Shown: piece by piece, positions 27,336-35,559 of the stretch
Layout of the letters: each line of letters begins with the position of its first letter
How positions within the stretch are numbered: position 1 is the stretch's first letter
From: Alphaproteobacteria bacterium
Lineage (GTDB): Bacteria; Pseudomonadota; Alphaproteobacteria; Rhodospirillales; Rhodospirillaceae
Reading direction: 5' to 3'
Assembly: GCA_003246625.1 (NCBI GenBank)
Contig: QJZR01000002.1
Location: 146,928 to 210,927 of the forward strand
Length of the DNA: 64,000 nucleotides
Notes under the pieces: model-generated
The model's input: only the letters and a program-made list of their open reading frames with translations
Databases searched by the model: none
Told to the model about the DNA's origin: nothing
Made by a program: the position numbers and the translations under genes

Positions 27336-28745
27336 ATGTCCGCATCCACCGAGGTCGGCGAACTTTCCGCCGCCGAACTCTCCGAACTGTACCGCGCGAA
27401 GAAGCTGTCGCCGGTGGAGGCGACGCAGGCCGCGTTGGCTCGCATCGACCGTTTCAACGCCGCGGTCAACGCCTATTGCCATGTCGATCCGGCGGGCGCC
27501 CTGGCCGCGGCCAGGGAGTCCGAGGCACGTTGGGCGAAGGGCGAACCCCTGAGCCCGATCGACGGCGTGCCGTCGTCGATCAAGGACCTGACCTATGCCA
27601 AGGGCATGCCGACGCGGAAGGGGTCGTTCTCGACAAGCGACGCCCCGGCCGCCGAGGACGCGCCGTTCTCCGCCCGCATGCGCGAGGCGGGGGCGGTGAT
27701 CCTGGGCAAGACCGCCACCCCGGAATTCGGCTGGAAGGGGGTCACCGACAACCCGCTGTTCGGCGTTACCCGCAACCCCTGGAACACCGGCCGGACCTCC
27801 GGCGGGTCGTCGGGCGGCGCGGCGGCGGCGGCGGCGCTGAACATGGGGGTGCTGCATCAGGGCAGCGACGCGGGCGGCTCCATCCGCATTCCCTGCGGCT
27901 TCTGCGGCGTGTTCGGCATCAAGCCGACCTTCGGCGTGATTCCGCAGTGGCCGGCCTCGGCGATGACCACGCTGTCCCACATGGGGCCGGTCACCCGCAC
28001 GGTGAAGGACGCGGCGTTGATGCTCAACGCCGTCGCCCGGCCCGATCCCCGCGACTGGTACGCCGGATCCTTCTTCCCCGGCGACTGGACCGAGGAACTG
28101 GACGCCCCGCTGGCCGGGTTGCGCGTCGCCTATAGCCGCGACCTCGGTTATGTGAAGGTGCGCGCCGACGTCGCCGCCCGCGTCGACGCCGCGGTGACCC
28201 GCCTGCGCATGCTGGGCGCCGTCGTCGAGGAAGCCGACCCCGGCTTCGCCGACCCCATCGAAACCTTCAACGCGCTGTGGTACGCAGGCGCGGCGAAGCT
28301 GCTGGACACCATTCCCGCCGAGCAGCGGGAAAAGGTCGATCCCGGCCTGCGCGCCATCGCCGAACAGGGACGCGGTTTGCCGATCGTCTCCTACATGCAT
28401 GCGATGGACGCCCGCGCCGCGCTCGGCGAGCTGATGGGGAAATTCCACCGGACCTACGACCTGTTGGTCACGCCGATGCTGCCGATCACCGCCTTCGCCG
28501 CCGGACGCAACGCGCCCGCGGGCGACAAGGACGGCGACTGGGTGGCGTGGACGCCCTTTACCTTCCCCTTCAACATGACGCAGCAGCCCGCCGCCAGCCT
28601 GCCTTGCGGCTTCGCCGACGACGGCCTGCCGGTCGGCCTGCACGTCGTCGCCGCGAAGTTCGAGGACGCCCTGGTGATGCGTGCCTGCGCCGCCCTGGAA
28701 CGCGCCCTGCCGCCGGTTTTCCCCAAGGCCCCGAAGGCGGGGTGA
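27336..28745 (+). CDS. Amidase (amidase signature family)
   Basis: This 469-residue enzyme has the complete amidase-signature catalytic triad: Lys83 (SSIKDL), cis-Ser158 (TSGGSSGG) and nucleophile Ser182 (GSDAGGSIR). The family hydrolyses C-N bonds of amides and includes ureidomalonate, allophanate and aryl-amide hydrolases. GatA is unlikely because there is no gatC or gatB nearby and the gene sits at the end of the ABC importer cluster. GAAGGAGA precedes the ATG, 11 bp after the M20 gene. Substrate is inferred to be a product of the upstream hydrolase or the imported compound itself. Confidence 0.9.
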   Translation: MSASTEVGELSAAELSELYRAKKLSPVEATQAALARIDRFNAAVNAYCHVDPAGALAAARESEARWAKGEPLSPIDGVPSSIKDLTYAKGMPTRKGSFSTSDAPAAEDAPFSARMREAGAVILGKTATPEFGWKGVTDNPLFGVTRNPWNTGRTSGGSSGGAAAAAALNMGVLHQGSDAGGSIRIPCGFCGVFGIKPTFGVIPQWPASAMTTLSHMGPVTRTVKDAALMLNAVARPDPRDWYAGSFFPGDWTEELDAPLAGLRVAYSRDLGYVKVRADVAARVDAAVTRLRMLGAVVEEADPGFADPIETFNALWYAGAAKLLDTIPAEQREKVDPGLRAIAEQGRGLPIVSYMHAMDARAALGELMGKFHRTYDLLVTPMLPITAFAAGRNAPAGDKDGDWVAWTPFTFPFNMTQQPAASLPCGFADDGLPVGLHVVAAKFEDALVMRACAALERALPPVFPKAPKAG

Positions 28746-28748
28746 GAC

Positions 28749-28788
28749 GAAAAAACCTCGCGGAGGGTGTTGGACCCTCCGCACCTCC
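28749..28788 (-). terminator. Rho-independent terminator, repeat family B copy 1
   Basis: On the minus strand, GGAGGTGCGGAGGG is followed by a 9-bp stem GCGGAGGGT/ACCCTCCGC, then GAGGTTTTTT. It serves the dsbD transcript and lies between convergent genes. It is closely similar in sequence to the terminator at 55149-55190. Confidence 0.75.
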
Positions 28789-28840
28789 CATTCCTTTTTT
28801 CGCCGCGTGACGGTTTTATCGCGCTACGCGCAAAAACTTG

Positions 28841-28900
28841 GAATGGGGTTCGGGGCCTAAGGCCCCGACGGGTCCAGGGCGGAGCCCCGGCCTGGTTCTA
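28841..28900. repeat. Dispersed double-hairpin repeat, copy 1 (overlaps dsbD 3' end)
   Basis: The segment begins GAATGGGGTT. It contains the hairpin CGGGGCC-TAA-GGCCCCG, then CGGGTCC, a second hairpin around GGGCGGAGCCC, and ends CCGGCCTGGTT. It matches the reverse complement of 53129-53188 in order and spacing. It overlaps the last ~14 codons and the stop of the dsbD-like gene. Confidence 0.75.
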
Positions 28901-30398
28901 TCTTCCCCAGCGCGTCCAGCACGATTCCCGGCGTCAGCAGTTCCGGCAGCAGCGTCGGCGTTTTCGCCCCCGGCGGGTAGAGGGCGTAGACGGGGACGCC
29001 GTTGCGGCCGAGCCCGGCCAGCGCCTTGCCGATCGCCGGGTCGCGGCGGGTCCAGTCGGCGGTCAGGCGGACGACGCCCTTTTCGGCGAAGGCGGCGGTC
29101 ACGGCGGGGTCGGCGAGGGCGGCGCGCTTGTTGACCTGGCAGGTGACGCACCAGGCGGCGGTGAAGTCGACGAACACCGGTTTGCCCTCGGCGCGCAGGG
29201 CGGCGAGGCGGCTTTCCGAGAAGGCGTTCTCGGCGGGCGGCGGCGGCGCCACCTGTTGCGCGAGGACGAAGCCCAGCCACAGCGCGGCGGCGAACATCGG
29301 CACGGAGAGGACCTGCCGCAGGCGGATCGTCCAGGGGCCGGGGCGGGGCAGCAGGCGGGCGGCGGCGGGGACGAAGCCGAGCACGGCGAAGGGCAGGGCG
29401 AACCCGGCGCCGACGGTCAGAATCACGGCGAAGGCGACGGGCGGCGTCTGGGTGGCGGCGAAGCCGATCGCCGCGCCCATCATCGGCGCGGTGCAGGGGC
29501 TGGCGACGGCGACGGCGAGAAGCCCGGTAGCGAAGGGGCCTTGCGCCACCGGCAGGCGCGCGGTCAGCGACGGGGGCAGGCCGCCCATCGGCAGGATGCC
29601 GGAAAGGTCGAGGCCGATCAGCAGCATCAGCAGGGCGAGGACGGCGACCACGACGGGGCTTTGCAACTGGTATCCCCAGCCGAGCGCCGCGCCCCCGGCG
29701 GCCAGTCCGGCGAGGACGCCGCCCAGCGCGGCGAACCCGGCGAGGACGCCGCCCATGTAGAGCAGGCCGTCCCGGCGGGCGGCGGCGCGGTCGCGGGCGG
29801 CCAGTCCGGCGACGTGCAGGGCCTTCAACGCCAGCACCGGCAGGACGCAGGGCATCAGGTTGAGCAGCAGGCCGCCGAGAAGGGCGAGGCCGAGCGCGGC
29901 GAGCAGACCGGCGGTGGCGGCGGGCGGCGGCGCGGCGGCGTGCAGGAGCAGCGACAGGTCGGCGCCGCCGGGAATGCAGATATTCTTGCAGGCGAGCCAG
30001 GTGACGCGGGCGTTCACCGGCAGCACCGCCGCCCCCGGCGGCGTGGCGGCGCGCGCGGTGAAGCGGACCTCGCCATCGTAGCCGAAGGTGGTCAGGCCTC
30101 CTTCGTCGAAGGCTTTGTGCGGCGGATAGATCAGGTCGCCGACGCTGGCCCCCGGCGGCAGCCGCCAGGCGATCTCGGTGGGCAGTCCGGCGTCGCCGGG
30201 ATCGCGGGCATAGATGTGCCAGCCCGGCGCTAGTCGGAACAGCACCGTCAGGTCCACGGACTGGCCGGGGGTGAAGCCGTCCTCGCCGGAGAGCAGCCGG
30301 ACCTCGGCCTCCGGGGTGCGGGCCACCGGGGTTTCCGCCCGCGCCGGTAAGGCGGCGAGGCAGAGCAGCAAGGCAAGCAGGCGGCAAAGGGCGGTCAT
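28857..30398 (-). CDS. DsbD/ScsB-like thiol:disulfide interchange protein
   Basis: This 513-residue inner-membrane electron carrier moves reducing power from cytosolic thioredoxin to periplasmic thiol proteins. A signal peptide (1-21) is followed by a periplasmic N-terminal domain with paired cysteines (LACKNICIPG). Eight hydrophobic segments then include NLMPCVLPVL and VASPCTAPMM, the DsbD transmembrane cysteines. A C-terminal thioredoxin domain has WCVTC at 416-420. The stop is a TAG inside a dispersed GC-rich repeat, so the last residues are repeat-derived and probably unimportant. Confidence 0.92.
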   Translation of the reverse strand: MTALCRLLALLLCLAALPARAETPVARTPEAEVRLLSGEDGFTPGQSVDLTVLFRLAPGWHIYARDPGDAGLPTEIAWRLPPGASVGDLIYPPHKAFDEGGLTTFGYDGEVRFTARAATPPGAAVLPVNARVTWLACKNICIPGGADLSLLLHAAAPPPAATAGLLAALGLALLGGLLLNLMPCVLPVLALKALHVAGLAARDRAAARRDGLLYMGGVLAGFAALGGVLAGLAAGGAALGWGYQLQSPVVVAVLALLMLLIGLDLSGILPMGGLPPSLTARLPVAQGPFATGLLAVAVASPCTAPMMGAAIGFAATQTPPVAFAVILTVGAGFALPFAVLGFVPAAARLLPRPGPWTIRLRQVLSVPMFAAALWLGFVLAQQVAPPPPAENAFSESRLAALRAEGKPVFVDFTAAWCVTCQVNKRAALADPAVTAAFAEKGVVRLTADWTRRDPAIGKALAGLGRNGVPVYALYPPGAKTPTLLPELLTPGIVLDALGKIEPGRGSALDPSGP

Positions 30399-30616
30399 CG
30401 GCGGAGCCTCCCACGGCGGGGAAAACGCGTCAATCCCCGGGGGGCGAATAAAAAGGCAGCCGGTTTTGCGACCGGCTGCCAGTGGACCCTGAGAGAGGGA
30501 GGCTGAACACTGTCAGTCCACCTGTCCTTGTACGTGGTGCGCGCCGTGTAGAAATCAAGAATTAGGCAAGGAATGCCGCATAGAAAATTGAAAAAGAAAG
30601 ATAATAACCGTAACGA
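30399..30616. other. Gap between cobW-like and dsbD-like genes
   Basis: These 218 bp contain the minus-strand terminator at 30448-30480 and an AT-rich stretch (30540-30616) immediately beyond the 3' end of the COG0523 gene. GATAAT/ATTATC (30600-30621) forms an inverted repeat spanning that stop codon. No small gene is evident. Confidence 0.5.
30448..30480 (-). terminator. Rho-independent terminator of the COG0523 gene
   Basis: On the minus strand, GGCAGCCGGT-CGCAAA-ACCGGCTGCC is followed by TTTTTATTCG. The 10-bp stem is perfect. It separates the COG0523 gene from the dsbD-like gene. Confidence 0.9.
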
Positions 30617-31639
30617 TTATCCGGGAATGACGTTTTCTTCCGGCTGTCCGGTCAAGAGTTCCAGATGTTCCGGCGGGGTGTCGGAAATCAGGACGACGCG
30701 GTTTTCCAGTTCCGGCGGGCAGGAGTCCAGGGGCTGCGCCGGATAGGCGACGTGCCGCACCCCGTGCAGGGCGTGGAGGGCGCCGTCGGCGCAGCGGACG
30801 ATGCCCTTCAGGCGCAGCACCCGCCCATCGTTGAGGGAAAGGAACAGGCGGACGCGGCTTTCCAGGGCGGCGCGCGGCCAGCCGGAGGCCAGGGACAGCG
30901 CGGTGGCGGCGATGCCGTCGCGGTGGTCGTGGGGATGGTCGTGCCCGTGGTGGCCGTGGTCGTGCGGATGGTCGTGATGATGGCGCTGCGGGGGCAGGGG
31001 GCGGGCCGGATCGAAGCAACCGGTGAGCAGGGCGGCGGCGACCTCGCCATGGCGCATCGTGACGATTTCCGCCAGGGGGTTGATCCCGGCCAGGCGGGTT
31101 TTCAGCCTGTCCAGCGCCGCCGCGTCGGCGCGGTCGGCCTTGGAAATCAGCAACCGGTCGGCGATCGCAGCCTGGGCGCGGGCCTCGGCCCGCTGGTCCA
31201 GGTGGGCTTCGCCGTGTTCGCCGTCGACCACCGTGGCGATGCCGTCGATGCGGTAGACGCTGGCCAGCACCGGTTCCTTGAGCAGGGTGGCGAGGATCGG
31301 CGCGGGGTCGGCCAGGCCCGAGGTTTCGATCAGCAGGCGGGAGAATTCCGGGACGCGCCCGCGCACCCGCGAAAAATGCAGGTCGCGCAGGGCATCGATC
31401 ATTTCGCCGCGCAGGGCGCAGCAGACGCAGCCGGTGGGCAGGGTGACCACCTCGCCCGGGATATCGCGGACCAGGGCGGAATCGATGCCGACGTTGCCGA
31501 ATTCGTTGATCAGCACCGCCGCGTCGGCGAAGGCCGGGTCGCGGACCAGGGCGTTGAGCAGGGTGCTTTTCCCGGCGCCGAGAAAACCGGTGATCAGGGT
31601 GACCGGCAGGCGCGGGTCGCGGGCGGCGGCAAGGGGCAT
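30617..31639 (-). CDS. COG0523/CobW-family GTPase, putative zinc metallochaperone
   Basis: This 340-residue G3E P-loop GTPase starts at the ATG at 31639 (GGAAG upstream); a GTG 15 codons further upstream is less likely. Walker A GFLGAGKS spans 18-25, and the CxCC metal site is Cys71-x-Cys73-Cys74 (GCVCCALRGE). The SKAD guanine-specificity motif is present, as is a His/Asp-rich loop (about 218-240). The C-terminal CobW domain is complete. Such proteins deliver Zn2+ to client enzymes or participate in cobalamin metal handling. With no cobalamin genes nearby, the zinc-chaperone role is favoured. The zinc enzyme HisI is encoded 0.8 kb away. Confidence 0.85.
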   Translation of the reverse strand: MPLAAARDPRLPVTLITGFLGAGKSTLLNALVRDPAFADAAVLINEFGNVGIDSALVRDIPGEVVTLPTGCVCCALRGEMIDALRDLHFSRVRGRVPEFSRLLIETSGLADPAPILATLLKEPVLASVYRIDGIATVVDGEHGEAHLDQRAEARAQAAIADRLLISKADRADAAALDRLKTRLAGINPLAEIVTMRHGEVAAALLTGCFDPARPLPPQRHHHDHPHDHGHHGHDHPHDHRDGIAATALSLASGWPRAALESRVRLFLSLNDGRVLRLKGIVRCADGALHALHGVRHVAYPAQPLDSCPPELENRVVLISDTPPEHLELLTGQPEENVIPG

Positions 31640-31779
31640 CGTGGCGCTTCCGGTTGCGGGGCGGGCTTTTCGAGGTAGAGGCACGATCCCTTGGTGTCAA
31701 GGCCGGGGGAACGGTTGACGCGCGCCCCGCGCGGGGCGGATACTTCGCCGATGCGTCGCGGCCTGGGCGAGAGGACGGT

Positions 31780-32412
31780 ATGGTCGGTTCCGGTGAATGG
31801 GTGCGGGGAGTTCTGGTCGCGGCGGCGCTTCTGGCGGTTTCCGGCGGCGCGGCGCGGGCCGACGACGCCGCGCCCCCGCCGTCCGCGGACCTTGCCGACG
31901 ACATCGTGCAGATGTTTTCGTGGATCGACGACCGCCTGACCGAGGTGATTCGCGCCGGGCAGCCGGATGCCGAACCCACGGCGAAGGCGGCGCCGGAGGC
32001 TGAACCCGCGCCTGCGCCCGCGCCCGTGCCAGAGCCGGTGGCCCAACCCGCGCCCCAACCCGCCGCGCCGCCCGCCGTTCCGGTGGCGGCGTCCCAACCG
32101 GAAACGCCGGAAACCGCCGCTCCCGAGGGGGAGGGGAACCCCCTGCTCGATCTGGTGAATTGGCTGGATACGCAACTGGAGGCGGGGGCCGAGGCCTCGC
32201 GTTCCGCCGACGCGCCCGTCGTCACGCCGCCGCCGTCCACCGCCGCCGCGCCGCCATCCGCGCAACCCGCGCCCGTCGCCGCCGCGCAGCCGCAGGCCGC
32301 GCCGACGCCGGTTCCGGCCGAGCCGGTGGTCACCGCCGAGCCGTTGGACCTGACCGGTTCGGCGCAGGGTCCGGCGAATGCCGGTGGGCGCGGCGGACTT
32401 TTGGTCCGCTAG
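31780..32412 (+). CDS. Exported Pro/Ala-rich protein of unknown function
   Basis: This 210-residue protein starts at the ATG at 31780 (GAGAGGAC upstream), giving a signal peptide that ends near ARA (about residue 26). The mature protein consists of two short predicted helices, [20 protein letters not shown] (about 39-58) and [19 protein letters not shown]. Each is followed by a long Pro/Ala/Glu-rich, presumably extended segment. The two helices resemble each other (Trp-hydrophobic-Asp-x-x-Leu), suggesting an internal duplication. No family is recognised. It lies divergently from the COG0523 gene and convergent with hisI. Confidence 0.65.
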   Translation: MVGSGEWVRGVLVAAALLAVSGGAARADDAAPPPSADLADDIVQMFSWIDDRLTEVIRAGQPDAEPTAKAAPEAEPAPAPAPVPEPVAQPAPQPAAPPAVPVAASQPETPETAAPEGEGNPLLDLVNWLDTQLEAGAEASRSADAPVVTPPPSTAAAPPSAQPAPVAAAQPQAAPTPVPAEPVVTAEPLDLTGSAQGPANAGGRGGLLVR

Positions 32413-32810
32413 CCCTTCTTGCCGTAGAGTTCGGCTTCGGAAATCTCGGGATCCATCAGGACCGTGAAGCCGTCCTTGCCCCATTCCCGGTAGAAGCAGG
32501 TGCGCCGCCCGGTATGGCAGGCGACGCCCTTCTGGTTCACCAGCAGCAGCAGGGTGTCGCCGTCGCAGTCCGGGCGCAGCGCCACCAGGGTCTGCACCTG
32601 GCCCGAGGATTCCCCCTTCCGCCACAGCGACTTGCGCGACCGCGACCAATAGCAGACGTGGCCGGTGGCCAGGGTCTCGGCCAGGGAGTCGCGGTTCATC
32701 CAGGCCATCATCAGCACTTCGCCGGTGTCGGCCTGCTGCGCGATGGCGGGGATCAGGCCGTCGGCGTCGAAGGCGAGGGCGTCGAACAGGGCGGATAGAT
32801 CGGTTTCCAT
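32409..32810 (-). CDS. hisI: Phosphoribosyl-AMP cyclohydrolase
   Basis: HisI catalyses the third step of histidine biosynthesis, opening the adenine ring of PR-AMP in the cytosol. The 133-residue single-domain form is typical of Alphaproteobacteria, which keep HisE separate. Zinc ligands are in [10 protein letters not shown] (two cysteines) with a third Cys in RPDCDGD; the Mg-binding DCDGD is intact. The ATG at 32810 is preceded by TAGGAAAATT and lies 7 bp after the metC-like stop. It is the last gene of a nudF-sseA-metC-hisI operon and overlaps the end of the convergent exported protein gene by 4 bp. Confidence 0.94.
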   Translation of the reverse strand: METDLSALFDALAFDADGLIPAIAQQADTGEVLMMAWMNRDSLAETLATGHVCYWSRSRKSLWRKGESSGQVQTLVALRPDCDGDTLLLLVNQKGVACHTGRRTCFYREWGKDGFTVLMDPEISEAELYGKKG

Positions 32811-32817
32811 AATTTTC

Positions 32818-33996
32818 CTAGTATCCGAAGGCATCGAGGATCTCGAACCCGGCGGCAAGGTCGGCGATCAGGTCGTCGGGGTCTTCCAGGCCGACGTGCA
32901 GGCGGAGCGTCGGCCCATCGGCGTTCCACAGGGTGGTGGTGCGCACGATGCCGGGGGTGGTGTACATGATCAGGCTTTCGAAGCCGCCCCAACTGAACCC
33001 CAGCGAGAACAGCTTCAGGCTGTCGATCATCGCCACCATCGCCTCTTCCGGATAGGCTTGCAGGATCAGGCCGAACAGGCCGCTGGCGCCCAGGAAGTCG
33101 CGTTCGAACACCGGATAGCCGGGGTCGTCGGGCAGGGCGGGGTGCAGCACCTTCGCCACCTCGGGCCGGGTTTGCAGCCAGCGCGCCACGGCCAGCGCGT
33201 TTTCCTGGTGCTGCTTCATCCGCACCGGCAGGGTGCGCAGGCCGCGCAGGCCGAGATAGGCTTCCTCGGACCCCACCGAATAGCCGTACTTGACGACGTT
33301 GCTTTTGATCTTTTCGTACAGTTCCGCGTTGCAGGTGATGGTGCCCAGCATCGCGTCGGAGTGGCCGACGATGTACTTGGTCGCCGCCTGGATCGACACG
33401 TCCACCCCCTTTTCGAAGGGGCGGAAGAAGATCGGCGAGGCCCAGGTGTTGTCGGCCGCGACCAGCGCGCCATGCGCGTGGGCGACCTCGGCGATCGCCG
33501 GGATGTCCTGCATCTCGAAGGTGAGGGAGCCGGGGGTTTCGCAGAAGACCAGGCGGGTGTTGGGCTTGAACAGGCTGGCGATGGTGTCGCCCGCCAGGGG
33601 GTGGAAGTATTCCACCGTCACCCCCGACTTCGCCAGGATGTCCTGGCAGAAGGTGCGGGTGGGGCCGTAGACGCTGTCCGAGACCAGGACGTGGTCGCCC
33701 GGCTTCGCCAGGGCGGTCAGGGTGCCGACGATCGCCGCCAGGCCGGAGGGCACGGCGATGCAGCGTTCGCCGCCCTCGGCGGCGGCCACCGCTTCCTCGA
33801 AGGCCATGGTGGTCGGGGTGCCGATGCGGCCGTAGTAGAAGGCGTTCAGATAGTCGCCCTGCGCGTCGGCCATCGCCGCCATGGTCGGGAAGGTGACGGT
33901 GGAGGCGCGATAGACCGGCGGGTTGACGCTGCCCGAGAAATAGGGCGAGGAACGGCCGGTGTGGGTGATCCGGGTGTCGCGTTTCATGTCTGGCAC
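32818..33996 (-). CDS. metC: Cystathionine beta-lyase (PLP-dependent)
   Basis: This 392-residue Cys/Met-metabolism PLP enzyme splits cystathionine to homocysteine in methionine synthesis. The substrate and PLP motifs are present: [16 protein letters not shown], the ADNTWASP strand and the PLP lysine Lys207 in [11 protein letters not shown]. The Tyr and Arg of the YGR motif are conserved, and the WGGFESL segment near the C-terminus is typical of MetC rather than MetB. The start is taken as GTG at 33996 (AGGA upstream); an ATG three codons later is possible. It is flanked by sulfurtransferase and hisI genes. Confidence 0.9.
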   Translation of the reverse strand: MPDMKRDTRITHTGRSSPYFSGSVNPPVYRASTVTFPTMAAMADAQGDYLNAFYYGRIGTPTTMAFEEAVAAAEGGERCIAVPSGLAAIVGTLTALAKPGDHVLVSDSVYGPTRTFCQDILAKSGVTVEYFHPLAGDTIASLFKPNTRLVFCETPGSLTFEMQDIPAIAEVAHAHGALVAADNTWASPIFFRPFEKGVDVSIQAATKYIVGHSDAMLGTITCNAELYEKIKSNVVKYGYSVGSEEAYLGLRGLRTLPVRMKQHQENALAVARWLQTRPEVAKVLHPALPDDPGYPVFERDFLGASGLFGLILQAYPEEAMVAMIDSLKLFSLGFSWGGFESLIMYTTPGIVRTTTLWNADGPTLRLHVGLEDPDDLIADLAAGFEILDAFGY

Positions 33997-34012
33997 GAAA
34001 TCCTGTTGAGGG

Positions 34013-34885
34013 TCAGGGGGTCAGGCCTTGGACGGCGGGCAGGTCGGGGGTGTTGCCCCATTCCTCCCAACTGCCGTCGAAGACCGCGACGTCGGGCTTG
34101 CCCGCCAGATAGGCGGCGAAGGCGACGACGCAGGCGGTGACGCCGGTGCCGCACATCGCGATCACCGGGGAAGCGTCCAGCGGCACTTGCGCCGCGGCGA
34201 AAATCGCGCGGATTTCCTCGGGCGACTTCAAGGTTTTGTCGGGGTTCAGGAAATTGCCGTGCGGCAGGTTGCGCGCGCCCGGCACATGGCCGACGGTCAG
34301 GCTGGGGCGGGGTTCCGCCGCGCTTCCGGCATAGCGTTCGGCGGCGCGGGCGTCGACCAGAACCGCCCGGCGGGAATCGACGTTGTCCCGCACCTCGTCC
34401 ACGCCGACGATGCGGGGGCCGCCCTCGCGCGGGGTGAAGTGGCGCCAGTCCCGCTGCGCCAGCGGGCGCACCGGTCCGTCCTCGGTCGGCAGACCGCTTT
34501 GCAGCCACTTCGGCAGGCCGCCGTTCAGCACCGCCACGTCCTCGTGCCCGAAGGCGCGGAACATCCACCAGACGCGCATCGCCGCCATGTTGCCGCCGTT
34601 GGCGTCGTAGACCACCACCTTGAAGCCGTCGCCCGCGCCCATGCGGCTGACCTTGGAGAGGAAGACCTCGGGCTTCGGCATGGTGTGGCTCCACGGACTG
34701 TGGGTTTCGGCCACCTCGTTGATGTCGAAGAAGCGCGCGCCGGGGATGCGGCATCCGATGAAACCGCTTTTGGCGTTGCGCGGGTCGGTGGGCAAAAAAC
34801 AGGTGGCGTCGAGAACCACCACGTCCGGGGCGGTGAGATGCGAGGCCAGCCAATCGGCTTCGACCAATGCGGCGGAGGGGGTCAT
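34013..34885 (-). CDS. sseA: 3-mercaptopyruvate sulfurtransferase
   Basis: This 290-residue rhodanese-fold enzyme transfers sulfur from 3-mercaptopyruvate. Two rhodanese domains are present (about 10-140 and 160-288). The catalytic loop in the second is Cys245-GTGVT (MCGTGVTA), matching the CG(S/T)GVT signature of mercaptopyruvate sulfurtransferases rather than CRKGVT of thiosulfate enzymes. The ATG overlaps the nudF stop by four bases, with AAGGAG upstream. Co-occurrence with metC suggests sulfur amino acid metabolism as the operon theme. Confidence 0.93.
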   Translation of the reverse strand: MTPSAALVEADWLASHLTAPDVVVLDATCFLPTDPRNAKSGFIGCRIPGARFFDINEVAETHSPWSHTMPKPEVFLSKVSRMGAGDGFKVVVYDANGGNMAAMRVWWMFRAFGHEDVAVLNGGLPKWLQSGLPTEDGPVRPLAQRDWRHFTPREGGPRIVGVDEVRDNVDSRRAVLVDARAAERYAGSAAEPRPSLTVGHVPGARNLPHGNFLNPDKTLKSPEEIRAIFAAAQVPLDASPVIAMCGTGVTACVVAFAAYLAGKPDVAVFDGSWEEWGNTPDLPAVQGLTP

Positions 34886-35559
34886 GGCGTCTCCTTTCCG
34901 TCCATCCAGAGGGCGCGCAGCCGCGCGCGGTTGAGGGCGAACCATTGCAAGGCGATCAAGGTGCTGGAGTTGTCGACGACACCGGCGGAGAGCAGCTTCA
35001 CCGCCTCGTCGGCGGAGAGGCTGAAGACCCGGATGTCCTCGTTCTCGTGCGCTAGGCCCGCCTGCGCCGGGGCGGCCAGGGCGTCGACCTCGGCGCAATA
35101 CAGGGCCAGGGTCTCGGTCGAGCCGCCGGGCGTGCACAGCACGTGCGCGATGAATTCCAGGCGTTTCACCGCGAGGCCGGTTTCCTCGGCGGTTTCGCGG
35201 GTGGCGACCTCGGTCGGGGTTTCGCCCGGCTCGATGATGCCCGCGGCGATTTCGATCAGCCAGGGGTGCCAGCCCGCGACCATCGCCCCGGCGCGAAACT
35301 GTTCGATCAGGACCACCCGGTCGGATACCGGGTCGTAGGGCAGGATGCCCACCGCGTGGCCGCGTTCGAAGACCTCGCGCGCGATCGGCGGCGTCCAGCC
35401 CCCGGCGAAGGTCTGGTGCTTCAGGGTGTAGCGGTTGGCCGAGAAGTATCCCTCGTACAGGGGCTCGACGTTCAGGGTCTCCGCCCGGTCCGGCGCGCCG
35501 GTGCGCAGGCTGGGGCCGGGGTTCAGGCAGGCGATGGTCTTCAGGTGGCGAAACCGCAT
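34882..35559 (-). CDS. NUDIX hydrolase, ADP-ribose pyrophosphatase type
   Basis: This 225-residue hydrolase has a perfect Nudix box (GIIEPGETPTEVATRETAEE, followed by TGL), positioned after the WLIEIAAG strand as in NudF-type ADP-ribose pyrophosphatases. The preceding HAVGILPYDPVSDRVVLIEQFR is also typical. It hydrolyses ADP-ribose or related nucleotide sugars to AMP and a sugar phosphate in the cytosol. It is the first gene of the nudF-sseA-metC-hisI operon; its promoter lies in the 309-bp gap shared with the suf operon. Confidence 0.9.
   Translation of the reverse strand: MRFRHLKTIACLNPGPSLRTGAPDRAETLNVEPLYEGYFSANRYTLKHQTFAGGWTPPIAREVFERGHAVGILPYDPVSDRVVLIEQFRAGAMVAGWHPWLIEIAAGIIEPGETPTEVATRETAEETGLAVKRLEFIAHVLCTPGGSTETLALYCAEVDALAAPAQAGLAHENEDIRVFSLSADEAVKLLSAGVVDNSSTLIALQWFALNRARLRALWMDGKETP

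Noticed and set aside
28767..30233. Long plus-strand open frame (488 codons) opposite the dsbD-like gene
   Set aside because: Antisense shadow of a gene with recognisable thioredoxin and membrane motifs; the alternative product is Gly/Gln/Arg-rich without any motif.
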